From JAYEHK01 sp034659475 (lineage in GTDB: Bacteria > Bacillota > Syntrophomonadia > Syntrophomonadales > Syntrophomonadaceae): a DNA stretch of 14,894 nucleotides. Where the stretch lies: assembly GCA_034659475.1 (NCBI GenBank), contig JAYEHK010000105.1, forward strand, positions 1-14,894. The letters are read 5' to 3'. The position numbers were made by a program, and so were the translations under genes. Under the pieces are notes generated by a model. The model worked only from the letters and a program-made list of their open reading frames with translations. It made no database searches and was not told where the DNA came from. Positions 6,385-14,436 of the stretch are shown piece after piece. How positions within the stretch are numbered: position 1 is the stretch's first letter; each line of letters starts with the position of its first letter.

Positions 6385-6449
6385 GTCGATAAATAAAGTG
6401 ACAAAAGGCTGTTTGCCCTGTTATCCTGATTCATTCTGTACTGACTGGA

Positions 6450-7778
6450 TTACCTGCGCCAGATATGCATTTCTTCTGCGGATTTAATCAAATCATCCCG
6501 AAACAGTGGATGAGCGATATTGATTAGTGCCTCGGCCCTTTCCCAGGTGCTTTTGCCTTTCAGATCAGCAATGCCGTATTCGGTTACGATCATATGCGTT
6601 GCGGTTCTGGGGTCCGTAACGATGGCTCCGAGGGGGAGGGTGGGGTTGATTTTGGACACAGTTTTTCCGTCTTTGGTTGTATAGGTTGAAGGCATACAAA
6701 TGAAGCTTTTGCCTCCTCTGGACCTGTATGCACCCTCGACAAAGTCTAGTTGACCGCCTGTTCCGCTAATTTGCCGGGTCCCCACGCTTTCAGAACAAAC
6801 CTGACCGAACAGGTCTACTTCCAGACAGGCATTGATTGATATCACATGGTCATTTTGGGCAATCACATGGGGGTTATTTACATAATCAACCGAACAGGCA
6901 ACAACGCCCTGGTTATCGTCGATAAAATCATACATTTTGCGGCTGCCATATGCGAAGCAGAAGACCTGCTTATATTTATCAATATTTTTATTTTTACCGG
7001 TTATTTTCCCAGCCAAAAACATTTCCATAAAGGCATCTGTATACATTTCACTATGGACGCCAAAATCTTTTAAATCAGATTGTGCAACCATCGCGCCAAC
7101 TGCATTGGGAATTCCTCCAATGCCTAGCTGAATGCAAGCGCCGTCTGTCATCTGAGCAATAATATGTTCTGCAATTTTCACCTCAATATCGGTTGGGGAG
7201 GGAGGCTGTATTTCAGGAATAGGTGGATTGCTTGATTCCACGACGTGATCAACCTGTGAGATATGAATGCACTCCTGGTTGCCCCCCAGCACACGGGGCA
7301 TATTCGTATTCACCTCCAGCAGTACATGTTTTGCCTGTTCTATACAAGCCCAGGACTGTCCTGCGGCAGCGCCAAAGCTGAAGTATCCGTGTTTATCCAT
7401 AGGGGAAACGATAGTCATAAAAACATCGGTACGGTTATTCTGTACCAAGGAGGGCTGTTCACTGAATTTCATAGGGATATAATAGGCCAGATCACGCTGT
7501 GATTCCATTCTGTCACGGCCGGCGAAATGCCAGCAGTTCCAACAAAAATGCTTGCCATTGGGATCGGCATCTATACAATAACGGGGCCAAGGTGACATAT
7601 TGCTTCTTATTTTTACATCCCATAGATCATCTTTCCGGCGGGCCAGTGCTTCTTCCAGCTCATTGGCGCAGCAAATTACCAGGGGATAGTCAACCCAGTC
7701 TCCTGAATTAACGACTTTCACAGCTTCGTCTGCCGTGACCAATTTTTTTTTATATTGTTCCATCCATAGATCAATCAT
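6450..7778 (-). CDS. Acetyl-CoA hydrolase/transferase family CoA-transferase
   Basis: The 442-residue protein matches the length and motifs of class I-type acyl-CoA:carboxylate CoA-transferases (4-hydroxybutyrate or butyrate/acetate type): GIGGIPNAV (about 219-227), the glutamate expected to form the glutamyl-CoA intermediate in GVHSEMYTD (Glu244), and GTGGQLDF (339-346) in the C-terminal domain. It would move CoA between an acyl-CoA and a free acid such as acetate in the cytoplasm. The exact substrate is not readable. It is divergent from the acyl-CoA synthetase. A stop codon immediately precedes the ATG, fixing the upstream limit; AAAGGAGG is an unusually long 13 nt away. Codons 10-12 contain an A9 run that might be slippage-prone. 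Confidence 0.9.
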   Translation of the reverse strand: MIDLWMEQYKKKLVTADEAVKVVNSGDWVDYPLVICCANELEEALARRKDDLWDVKIRSNMSPWPRYCIDADPNGKHFCWNCWHFAGRDRMESQRDLAYYIPMKFSEQPSLVQNNRTDVFMTIVSPMDKHGYFSFGAAAGQSWACIEQAKHVLLEVNTNMPRVLGGNQECIHISQVDHVVESSNPPIPEIQPPSPTDIEVKIAEHIIAQMTDGACIQLGIGGIPNAVGAMVAQSDLKDFGVHSEMYTDAFMEMFLAGKITGKNKNIDKYKQVFCFAYGSRKMYDFIDDNQGVVACSVDYVNNPHVIAQNDHVISINACLEVDLFGQVCSESVGTRQISGTGGQLDFVEGAYRSRGGKSFICMPSTYTTKDGKTVSKINPTLPLGAIVTDPRTATHMIVTEYGIADLKGKSTWERAEALINIAHPLFRDDLIKSAEEMHIWRR

Positions 7779-7827
7779 TTATGTATAAGTTCCTCCTTTT
7801 GTAATTTCCACAAAAATCATCACTATT

Positions 7828-7856
7828 ATTATCAAATTTATTGATGCAATTAGCAA
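7828..7856 (-). promoter_or_regulatory. Predicted sigma-A promoter of the CoA-transferase gene
   Basis: On the minus strand, TTGCTA (7851-7856) and GATAAT (7828-7833) are separated by 17 bp and lie about 50 nt before the start codon. The rest of the 357-bp divergent region is A/T-rich and shows no gene; a longest frame at 7771-7977 has no ribosome binding site or family resemblance. Confidence 0.45.
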
Positions 7857-8019
7857 GGGGAGAAGGTTTTTTGCGTTGACAGAAGGCGAAAAAAGAACCA
7901 CATACAGGAATTTGTATAAAATATGGCTCAAACAAAAGTGATAAATATATGCCATACTGGGGAAATATTATAAGCACGAATATTGGTACTGTGCAAATAT
8001 ACTAAAACATAATAAACGC

Positions 8020-8048
8020 TTTCCAATACTTATGTGGTGTAATATAAT
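8020..8048 (+). promoter_or_regulatory. Predicted promoter of the acyl-CoA synthetase gene
   Basis: TTTCCA (8020-8025), a 17-bp spacer and a consensus TATAAT (8043-8048) lie about 88 nt upstream of the start codon. The -35 matches the consensus at four of six positions. No operator palindrome is clear. Confidence 0.35.
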
Positions 8049-8135
8049 ATGAATATATAGATAAAACAACATATCGTAATACCATCACGTATCAATTAAA
8101 TTGGGTAGCAGGTAAAAAGAAGAGGAGGCATCAGT

Positions 8136-10058
8136 ATGCATCAGCATATACCAAACAGTACAATGAGCCAGGGCTTTTATCACACAGCGGATTGTTTATC
8201 AGATCGAGTAGCACAAATGTTTAATGCGGACCTTTATAATGGAGATAATAATGGACAGTTCACATGGCTGGAAATGAAAGACAGGGTTGAGGGAATTGCA
8301 GGCGGTATGCTCAGTTTGGGACTGGAGAAACAGCAACGGGTTGCTATGATGTCTCCCAACAGTCCTTATTGGACACAAGCAGACGTTGCTACGATTTGCG
8401 TTGGTGGGGTACTAGTAACTGTTTATCCTACGCTCTCGCTTAACGAGGTTAAATATATCGTAAACGATTCTGAGAGTCGCTATATCTACGTGGGCAGTAT
8501 GGATATTCTTAATCGTGTATTGCCTGGTTTTGATGAGATGCCCAGCCTGGAGAAGATAATCTATATGGATATGAATTATCGTTCTAACGATTCCCGCATT
8601 ATTGGTCTTGGAGAGTTGATTGACATGGGTAAGAAATACATGGCAACCAACTACCAGGAGTACGATAAGTTGTGGAGGAGTCTTACGCTCGATGATTGGG
8701 GTACTATTTTATATACCTCGGGGACAACCGGTGCTGGCAAAGGGGTTATCATTACCCACGGTACGCTTTCGGCGCGTGTAGACGGAACCCATAAATATTT
8801 TGTGCAGACCGGGCACCCGCTGGATGAGAGAGACTTGGTCCTATCATTTTTACCATTATCCCATATCTTTGATCGGATGTGTTCACAGTGGATCGGGATA
8901 TATCGTGGTGCTACCATTGCTTATGCAGATAGTCCGGCAACCTTTATGCAGGATTTGCTCAAATATAATCCCACCTGGTTTTCATGTGTTCCGCGGTTAT
9001 ACGAGAAAATCTACGTTCAGTTTCACCAGACGCTGGAATCCAGCCCGGCCAAGAAAAAGATGTTTGAATGGGCACTGGATGTAGGAGAACAGGTTCTGGC
9101 TTATCGAAAGGATGAATATGGGCGTTATAATATGCAGCCTGCTTATAATATTGAGGCAAGATTGCCGGCAGGTTTACGGATGAAGTATAAAATGGCCGAC
9201 AAACTGTTTGCCAAAGTACGGGCACTTTTTGGCACACGTTTTCGTTTTTCATTTTCAGCAAGTGCGGGGATTGTCCCGGACCTGTTAAAGTTCTTCTATA
9301 TACTGGGCCTTCCGGTACTGGAGGGTTATGGCTCAACGGAGACCTGCAGTGCTGTCTGTTATAATCCTATGTTTGCAGCCAAACCGGGATCGGTAGGACC
9401 GGAGGCTAACGGATCAAACTGTCGTGTAGCAGAAGATGGCGAATTGGAAGTTCGGGGAGCTATATTTATTGGCTATTTGAATAAACCGGAAGAGGATGCG
9501 GAAGCCTTTACGGACGACGGTTGGTTTAAAACCGGGGATCTGGTGAGGATGGACGCAGATGGATATTATACAATCGTTGATCGCAAAAAGGCGATTATCT
9601 GTCTCGCAACCGGTAAAAATGTTGCGCCTGCCAAGATTGAGTCCAAATTTGCGACCAGTCTGGTGGTAGAACAGATCTTCACGATTGGCGATGAGCGTAA
9701 CGTAATGAGCGCGTTAATCGTGCCTAATTTTGGTTACTTCATGGAGTTGTTTGAAAAAGAAAACATTATCTATGATCGCAGTAAGCTGGAATATGCAAAT
9801 GTTGCCGGAGCAAAAATATGCGTTGGTGTGGGTCAGGATTTTGTTGATCAGCCCCTGATCAAAGAAATGATTGCAAACGATATAAAACAGGTGAATGCAA
9901 ACCTGGAGGGTTTCGAACAGGTTAAACAACATACCATTGTCACCCATCGTTTTACCGAAGAAAACGGACAGCTAACTCCCACCCAGAAGGCCAAAAAACG
10001 GGTGCTGTTGGAGCACTACAAGGATGTAATTGAAGATATGTACAATAGATCCTACTAA
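8136..10058 (+). CDS. Long-chain acyl-CoA synthetase (AMP-forming)
   Basis: This 640-residue member of the adenylate-forming superfamily would activate a fatty acid with ATP and CoA. Motifs in order are the phosphate-binding loop YTSGTTGAGKG (193-203), LPLSHIFDR (239-247), EGYGSTE (396-402), GWFKTGDLV (462-470), the hinge DRKK (482-485) and LATGKNVAP; a C-terminal lysine-rich TPTQKAKKRV segment supplies the catalytic lysine candidate. The split N-terminal domain and length fit FAA1/FadD15-like long-chain enzymes. The loop has GKG where PKG is usual, a mild departure. GAGGAGG 7 nt before the ATG supports this start. It is divergent from a CoA-transferase and closed by its own terminator, so it is probably monocistronic. 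Confidence 0.93.
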   Translation: MHQHIPNSTMSQGFYHTADCLSDRVAQMFNADLYNGDNNGQFTWLEMKDRVEGIAGGMLSLGLEKQQRVAMMSPNSPYWTQADVATICVGGVLVTVYPTLSLNEVKYIVNDSESRYIYVGSMDILNRVLPGFDEMPSLEKIIYMDMNYRSNDSRIIGLGELIDMGKKYMATNYQEYDKLWRSLTLDDWGTILYTSGTTGAGKGVIITHGTLSARVDGTHKYFVQTGHPLDERDLVLSFLPLSHIFDRMCSQWIGIYRGATIAYADSPATFMQDLLKYNPTWFSCVPRLYEKIYVQFHQTLESSPAKKKMFEWALDVGEQVLAYRKDEYGRYNMQPAYNIEARLPAGLRMKYKMADKLFAKVRALFGTRFRFSFSASAGIVPDLLKFFYILGLPVLEGYGSTETCSAVCYNPMFAAKPGSVGPEANGSNCRVAEDGELEVRGAIFIGYLNKPEEDAEAFTDDGWFKTGDLVRMDADGYYTIVDRKKAIICLATGKNVAPAKIESKFATSLVVEQIFTIGDERNVMSALIVPNFGYFMELFEKENIIYDRSKLEYANVAGAKICVGVGQDFVDQPLIKEMIANDIKQVNANLEGFEQVKQHTIVTHRFTEENGQLTPTQKAKKRVLLEHYKDVIEDMYNRSY

Positions 10059-10069
10059 GCATTTATGGG

Positions 10070-10109
10070 GCAGGCATCGAGACAATTCTCGTGCCTGCTC
10101 TTTCATTTT
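10070..10109 (+). terminator. Intrinsic terminator of the acyl-CoA synthetase gene
   Basis: GCAGGCA (10070-10076) pairs with TGCCTGC (10092-10098), with an inner CGAGA/TCTCG helix after a single bulged T, followed by TCTTTCATTTT. It lies 12 nt beyond the stop codon. Confidence 0.8.
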
Positions 10110-10120
10110 AAGGTATCATA

Positions 10121-10137
10121 ACCGTCCCCCTTGACAC
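10121..10137 (-). repeat. Partial REP-like sequence
   Basis: ACCGTCCCCCTTGACAC shares ACCGTCCCCCT, in inverse orientation, with the complete palindromic copy at 14817-14845. The second arm is missing here, so it reads as a half-copy between the terminator and the alr stop codon. Confidence 0.4.
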
Positions 10138-10140
10138 CCT

Positions 10141-11253
10141 TTAGATATAGATGCGAGGAACTCTTCTGCTCAAAAGACAGGGCAGAACAGGCGCAAAATG
10201 CTCGCGGGCGGCAATTCCTTCAACCGTAATTGTGCCATTTCCCTGTTCACCCAGAAGCACTACTTCATCGCCTATGGCTGCACCGTCAATATCTGTCACA
10301 TCAATCATCAGATGATCCATACAAACGCTTCCCAGTACGTAAACCTTTCTTCCATGGATCAATACGTTACCTTTTTGTACAAAAGCAAGAAAGAATGCAT
10401 CTCCATAGCCTACAGGCAAGGTTGCAATCAGGGTGTTTCTGCTGGTTGTGAAATTCCAGCCGTAACCACCTTTGAAGCCTGCTTTTACGTGTTTTAAAAA
10501 GGCAATTCTTGTTTTTAGTTGCATTACAGCCTGGGTTTTTACTGCAAGAGAGTGGTTGTTAATGCCGTATAATAGCGCTCCCAATCTTACCATATTATAT
10601 TCAGCTTCTGGCATCGTGAGAATGGTTAAACTGCTGGTAGCATGGATCAGCGGAATAAATATTCCGCTTTCGTTCAAACGATTTAACAGGTCGTTAAACT
10701 CGCTGATTTGTATTTCCGCATTTAAATGATTTAATCCATAGGCAGCGTTTAGATGTGTAAAAATACCTTCTATGCGGAGCCATTCCATCAATCTTAATTT
10801 ATTTATAAACGTTATGCACTCCGCTGCAACAATCCCATTACTTCCCATGCCTACATCTACTTTTACATGAAGATTAATTATATCTCTGTTTTGTCGCCCA
10901 GTTTTGTTTAATGCGCTGGCTAAACTCAAGCTGCAGACCATAGGCGTGAGATGATAATGCACCAGTTCCTCGGTTTGGTGAGGAGATACTTCACCCAATA
11001 CTAGAATGGGAACCTTTATACCGTTTTTCCTTAATTCAATGCCTTCTTCGAGAAGGACGACAGCGAGTGCACCAACCCCGTGATTCACAAGAGTCTGGGC
11101 AATCGGAACGGCCCCATGACCATAAGCGTCCGCTTTTACGACCGCCATTATTTGCGTATTTGGGTGAAGCTGCTGGCGAATTAACTGCAAATTATTCTTC
11201 AATCGGCCGAGATCTATTTCCGCCAAAACGCGATACTTGTTTTCGTAAGGCAT
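10141..11253 (-). CDS. alr: Alanine racemase, PLP-dependent
   Basis: The 370-residue protein has the fold-type III racemase layout. The PLP lysine is in AVVKADAYGHG (Lys40), the catalytic tyrosine in GGYGWNF (Tyr264), a phosphate/pyridine-contacting arginine in MVRLGALLYG (Arg223), then LPVGYGD and SVCMDHLMIDVTD near 309-321. It makes D-alanine for peptidoglycan in the cytoplasm. The segment normally reading DTGMGR(L/I)G is DVGMGSNG here, so the arginine that usually contacts the active site is serine (about residue 138); this could alter activity or substrate. ATG at 11251-11253 is chosen because GGAG lies 6 nt upstream. A GTG four codons earlier (11263-11265) overlaps the end of the adjoining repeat. 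It may be cotranscribed with the arginine-deiminase-like gene upstream. Confidence 0.92.
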   Translation of the reverse strand: MPYENKYRVLAEIDLGRLKNNLQLIRQQLHPNTQIMAVVKADAYGHGAVPIAQTLVNHGVGALAVVLLEEGIELRKNGIKVPILVLGEVSPHQTEELVHYHLTPMVCSLSLASALNKTGRQNRDIINLHVKVDVGMGSNGIVAAECITFINKLRLMEWLRIEGIFTHLNAAYGLNHLNAEIQISEFNDLLNRLNESGIFIPLIHATSSLTILTMPEAEYNMVRLGALLYGINNHSLAVKTQAVMQLKTRIAFLKHVKAGFKGGYGWNFTTSRNTLIATLPVGYGDAFFLAFVQKGNVLIHGRKVYVLGSVCMDHLMIDVTDIDGAAIGDEVVLLGEQGNGTITVEGIAAREHFAPVLPCLLSRRVPRIYI

Positions 11254-11264
11254 AATTGACTCCA

Positions 11265-11353
11265 CTGCAAAAACCCCCCAATACTTCTGTTTGAATGTAT
11301 AAGTGATTATTGGGCACTTATATATTTAAACTCACTAATATGACTTTCCGCAG
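11265..11353. repeat. Compact hairpin, repeat family copy B
   Basis: The 89-bp element runs from CTGCAAAAAC (11265) to CTTTCCGCAG (11353). Its core GTTTGAATGTATAAGTG pairs with CACTTATATATTTAAAC (15 of 17 positions) around a 9-nt loop. Left half and ends match copy A; the TGGGCACTTATA and CTCACTAATA portion matches copy C. CATAATT occurs 7 nt outside each end (11251-11257 and 11361-11367), possibly by chance. It fills the gap between the arginine-deiminase-like gene and alr, just upstream of the alr ribosome binding site. Confidence 0.65.
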
Positions 11354-11403
11354 GGGAAATCATAATTAATCTCCATAAAATCACACCATTAAAGTCGTAG
11401 AGA

Positions 11404-12357
11404 TTATTCCCGCAATACCCGCAAGGTCAGGCAGCGCAAACTTCCGCCTCCTGCCAGTAAAGCCTCGGGATGGAATTCTATGAGATCGACTCCTTTATTG
11501 CGAAGTGTATTCTTTGTACGGTTGTTAAAGGCGATATCATAATGAATCATTACATTTTGTTCCAGGGGCACAAAGGTACACCCCCAGCTTTGTTGTTCCG
11601 AGTCGTTGATATTAACTAATTCGATATCTCTAGATTTCATAAAGCTCGTAAAATCATCGATGACTGTTTTATTGGTACGGGTGATTAAAAGACTGCGGAG
11701 AAATGCCGGCAGATAGACAATCGCCAGATGGTTGCTGACACGATTGAAGATAGTGTCTGGATGCATGAAACGTCTATGCTGGGGGATTTCTACGTAAATG
11801 ACTTCTTCGAATATCGTTAGTGCTTTAGGAATAAATCGCATTATGGTTTGTTTGCTGTGACGCTCGGTGTTAGCAATAAATAGAGTCTTGGGCGATAAGA
11901 TGAGGCAACCCTCAAATTGATCCTGTTCCTTGAATTGAGAAAAAATCGGAATTCCCAGGTTACTTAGCGCTTTTTTCACAATAATAGCTTCATTTTCTCT
12001 TGCTTTAAAGGTCATTTTTGATAGTATTGCGCCATGTTTGGTGATCACAGAGCTATCATGCATGTATACCAGGTTTGGCAGCTGGTTCATGAGCCATTTG
12101 TTCCTGAATACATAATCGCTTAATTCAATGACATCTACGACAAGGGATCTTAATAGATCGGTATACCTTTGATGCTCTTCCAGAAATCGATCTACATCGG
12201 GAACTTGATCAAAAAGCCACTGATTGTGATTTCCCTGATTAATGATTTTTAATGAATTTAAGGGTTGGTGTAATATAGCTGTTTTTAATCTTCCGAATTC
12301 TTCAGTGCCATACTTTTGGGGAGAATGTAATTCACTCGTTTTTGCCAGGTTATCCAA
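11404..12357 (-). CDS. Arginine deiminase-like guanidino-modifying enzyme
   Basis: The 317-residue protein resembles arginine deiminase: N-terminal FGRLKTAILHQP; LPNLVYMHDS (Asp101, in place of the FTRD aspartate); EGCLILSPKTLFIANTERHS (Glu149); FMHPDTIF (His199 and Asp201); and C-terminal GGGSLRCLT (Cys309). These align by eye with the Asp-Glu-His-Asp-Cys catalytic set that hydrolyses or transfers guanidino groups. It is shorter than typical deiminases (about 400 residues), which suggests the extra helical domain is absent, and EGGD is EGCL. Substrate is therefore unknown: arginine, a peptide-bound guanidine, or another amidine are all possible. TTG at 12355-12357 is the only nearby start (a stop lies six codons upstream), and GAGG is 15 nt away, so the start is uncertain. 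alr lies downstream in the same direction. Confidence 0.8.
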   Translation of the reverse strand: MDNLAKTSELHSPQKYGTEEFGRLKTAILHQPLNSLKIINQGNHNQWLFDQVPDVDRFLEEHQRYTDLLRSLVVDVIELSDYVFRNKWLMNQLPNLVYMHDSSVITKHGAILSKMTFKARENEAIIVKKALSNLGIPIFSQFKEQDQFEGCLILSPKTLFIANTERHSKQTIMRFIPKALTIFEEVIYVEIPQHRRFMHPDTIFNRVSNHLAIVYLPAFLRSLLITRTNKTVIDDFTSFMKSRDIELVNINDSEQQSWGCTFVPLEQNVMIHYDIAFNNRTKNTLRNKGVDLIEFHPEALLAGGGSLRCLTLRVLRE

Positions 12358-12607
12358 TTTATCAGGTCACTTCCTCTTCAAAGTTTAATACTAATGTATA
12401 CAAATGAGCTCTATTTTGACACACGGAAAGCAAAGTGCTTTTTCTTCGCTTGCCAAAGGAATCGATAGATGGAATAATTTATTAATCAATATTTGTAATG
12501 GATTAACCCGTCTTCAAATTCAAAGGGTATTTGCTGTCTGAATTTAAATAGGACTAAAAACCAGTAAGTGAAAAAATGTAACCATGTTTACGAAAGGAGT
12601 ATTGAAC
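12358..12607. other. Divergent intergenic region, no gene seen
   Basis: Between the arginine-deiminase-like gene and the DUF6544-like gene there is a small hairpin AAAGCA-aag-TGCTTT (12427-12441) followed by TTTCTT, and an inverted repeat AAATTCA/TGAATTT (12516-12522, 12539-12545). Either could be an operator or an attenuator, but neither sits at a convincing promoter. No open frame with a ribosome binding site was found. Confidence 0.3.
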
Positions 12608-13456
12608 ATGAAATATTTTGTGTGGTTTCTTGTGCTATCTGTGGGTGTGTTTTTTCTTTCATCCTTAACAGCGCAGTATTTTTCTGCTAAGACAGCGAAG
12701 GAAGAGGTGCGCACTGAGCTATTTGAAGATTTCCGTGTGGATAGTGAAACAATGGTTACAGCAGAGGATATAGGTCACTTGCCTGTCTGCGTGCAAAAGT
12801 GGCTGGGAACTTCGGGGGCAGTTGGTCAGGTATACATTCAGACGGTGCGATTAAAACAGCGGGGAAGTATGAGAACTGATCCGGAAAAGAAATGGATGCC
12901 CTTTAAGGCGGAACAGTATTTCAATTTTCGAAATCCCGGATTTATCTGGTATGCCAGGATTGATGCGGCACCATTGATGCATATTACTGGACGAGACAAA
13001 TACTATGATGGAAAAGGTAATATGTTGATTAAGGTAATATCATTGTTTACCGCAGCGAATGCATCTGGAAAGGAAATGGACCAGGGCTCACTGGTGAGAT
13101 ATTTGTCGGAGATGATCTGGTCACCTTCTGCTGTGCTTAATGAGTATGTTCAGTGGGAAGGCATCGATGATCTATCTGCCAGAGCGACGATGACCTACGG
13201 TGGAGTTACTGCTTCCGGTATCTTTATGTTCAATCAGCAAGGAGATGTCGTTAGTTTTTCTGCTCAAAGGTATCGAGATCTGGGGGGAAGTTATTCGCTG
13301 GATGATTGGTACATCTCGCTTTATAATTATGCTGAATTTCATGGAATACGGATTCCTGCAAAAGCAGAAGTGATTTGGAAACTTCCAGAAGGTGACTTCA
13401 AATGGTTACAGTTAGAGGTTACGGAAGTAGAGCACAATGCTACGGATGTATATTAG
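12608..13456 (+). CDS. Membrane-anchored DUF6544-like protein
   Basis: The 282-residue protein begins with one hydrophobic segment (about residues 3-25, YFVWFLVLSVGVFFLSSLTA), then a soluble region. Recognisable pieces are LPVCVQKWLGTSGAVGQ, VRLKQRGSMR, WMPFKAEQYF, GFIWYARID, GRDKYYDGKGNMLIK, GSLVRYLSEMIWSPSAVL and the late DDWYISLYNYAEFHGIRIPAKAEV segment. From memory this pattern matches a widespread bacterial family of unknown function (DUF6544/DUF6920-like), whose soluble part is probably a beta-rich ligand-binding fold; no catalytic residues can be named. ATG at 12608 is used because AAAGGAG lies 8 nt before it. The upstream ATG at 12584 lacks a ribosome binding site. No terminator follows before the next promoter. 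Confidence 0.8.
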   Translation: MKYFVWFLVLSVGVFFLSSLTAQYFSAKTAKEEVRTELFEDFRVDSETMVTAEDIGHLPVCVQKWLGTSGAVGQVYIQTVRLKQRGSMRTDPEKKWMPFKAEQYFNFRNPGFIWYARIDAAPLMHITGRDKYYDGKGNMLIKVISLFTAANASGKEMDQGSLVRYLSEMIWSPSAVLNEYVQWEGIDDLSARATMTYGGVTASGIFMFNQQGDVVSFSAQRYRDLGGSYSLDDWYISLYNYAEFHGIRIPAKAEVIWKLPEGDFKWLQLEVTEVEHNATDVY

Positions 13457-13511
13457 AAAAAGCAGGGGAGAAACAAGGCGAGAAAGCACCTTAAGATACT
13501 TAGAGCATTCT

Positions 13512-13588
13512 CATGCGGAGACTGCTGTAAGAATTTTTCACCCAATGGGCACTTATACATGCAAACTCACTAATAGTACTTTCCGCAG
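13512..13588. repeat. One-armed remnant, repeat family copy C
   Basis: CATGCGGAGACTGCTG followed by AAGAAT matches the right half of copy A from position 3320. TGGGCACTTATA, CTCACTAATA and the end CTTTCCGCAG match copy B. No left arm is present, so this is a right-end fragment. It stops 12 bp before the -35 box of the following operon. Confidence 0.6.
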
Positions 13589-13600
13589 TGTAATCAGGGT

Positions 13601-13629
13601 TTGACAAAATACAAACAAATTAATAAAAT
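13601..13629 (+). promoter_or_regulatory. Sigma-A promoter of the regulator/GIY-YIG operon
   Basis: A perfect TTGACA (13601-13606), a 17-bp spacer and TAAAAT (13624-13629) give an expected transcription start near 13636. This places the leader so that ATG at 13669, with its ribosome binding site, fits better than ATG at 13648. Confidence 0.75.
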
Positions 13630-13668
13630 GTCTATATAATAACCAACATGAGCGAGGAAGTGTTTAGG

Positions 13669-14430
13669 ATGAGGGATGCATCAGAATGTTTTTGGAACGC
13701 TTCTCTGGAAGAGATGAAGCGAGGATATATTGAAGAGGAGAATTGTTATGTTTGCTTGCTCTGTGGGCAGGAATTCCAGAAGGGAATTATCTATCCGGAG
13801 GAAGGGATTCTGTATGAAGTAGAACGATATGTTCGGGTTCATATTGAGAAGGTACACCAATCTGTTTTTAATTATCTTATTGAAATGGATAAAAAACTGA
13901 CGGGGCTTACAGACCATCAAAAAAGTTTGCTAAAGCTATTTTATCAGGGCAAAAATGACAAAGAAATTCAGGAGGAGTTGGGAATCGGCAGTGCCTCAAC
14001 GATTCGCAATCACCGTTTTGTTCTAAAAGAAAAAGAACGACAGGCTCGAGTCTATCTGGCGATGATGGAGCTGTTAAAAGAAAAAGACCAGTATGCGCCC
14101 GCATTTATCGACCCCCACCAAACCGCCAGAATGATTGATGATCGATACAATGTTACCCGGGAGGAATATAATGAACTTGTAAAAAAATATTTTCCTGAAG
14201 ATTTAGAAGGCCGATTATCTGCGTTTGCGCAAAAGGAGAAACACAGATTGGTGGTGCTTCGCGAGATTGTAAAACGGTTTGAATTAGATCAAAACTACAG
14301 TGAAACCGAGGTCAATCAGATATTAGAAGCTGTTTATGATGACTATGTAATGATGAGAAGATACTTGATTGAATACGGATTTTTAGATCGGAAGCCCGAT
14401 GGCAGCCGGTATTGGGTGAAGAAAGGATGA
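13669..14430 (+). CDS. Transcriptional regulator with zinc-finger-like, LuxR-type HTH and DUF2087-like domains
   Basis: The 253-residue protein has three parts. An N-terminal cysteine/histidine cluster (Cys26, Cys29, Cys32, with His58 and His63) looks like a C2H2-type zinc site. A LuxR-like helix-turn-helix follows (about 76-120; LTDHQKSLLKLFYQGKNDKEIQEELGI then STIRNHRF). The C-terminal domain (about 180-250; EGRLSAFAQKEKHRLVVLREI, then DYVMMRRYLIEYGFLDRKPDGSRYW) resembles DUF2087, a winged-helix-like domain common in Firmicute regulators. DNA binding is likely; the signal is unknown. ATG at 13669 is used because GAGGAAG lies 8 nt before it, whereas ATG at 13648 has none. The next gene starts 6 nt after the stop, with its ribosome binding site overlapping the stop codon, so the two are coupled. 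Confidence 0.85.
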   Translation: MRDASECFWNASLEEMKRGYIEEENCYVCLLCGQEFQKGIIYPEEGILYEVERYVRVHIEKVHQSVFNYLIEMDKKLTGLTDHQKSLLKLFYQGKNDKEIQEELGIGSASTIRNHRFVLKEKERQARVYLAMMELLKEKDQYAPAFIDPHQTARMIDDRYNVTREEYNELVKKYFPEDLEGRLSAFAQKEKHRLVVLREIVKRFELDQNYSETEVNQILEAVYDDYVMMRRYLIEYGFLDRKPDGSRYWVKKG

Positions 14431-14436
14431 ACAAAC

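Noticed and set aside
7771..7977. 68-codon minus-strand frame upstream of the CoA-transferase
   Set aside because: It overlaps the CoA-transferase start and the predicted promoter, lacks a ribosome binding site and resembles nothing known.
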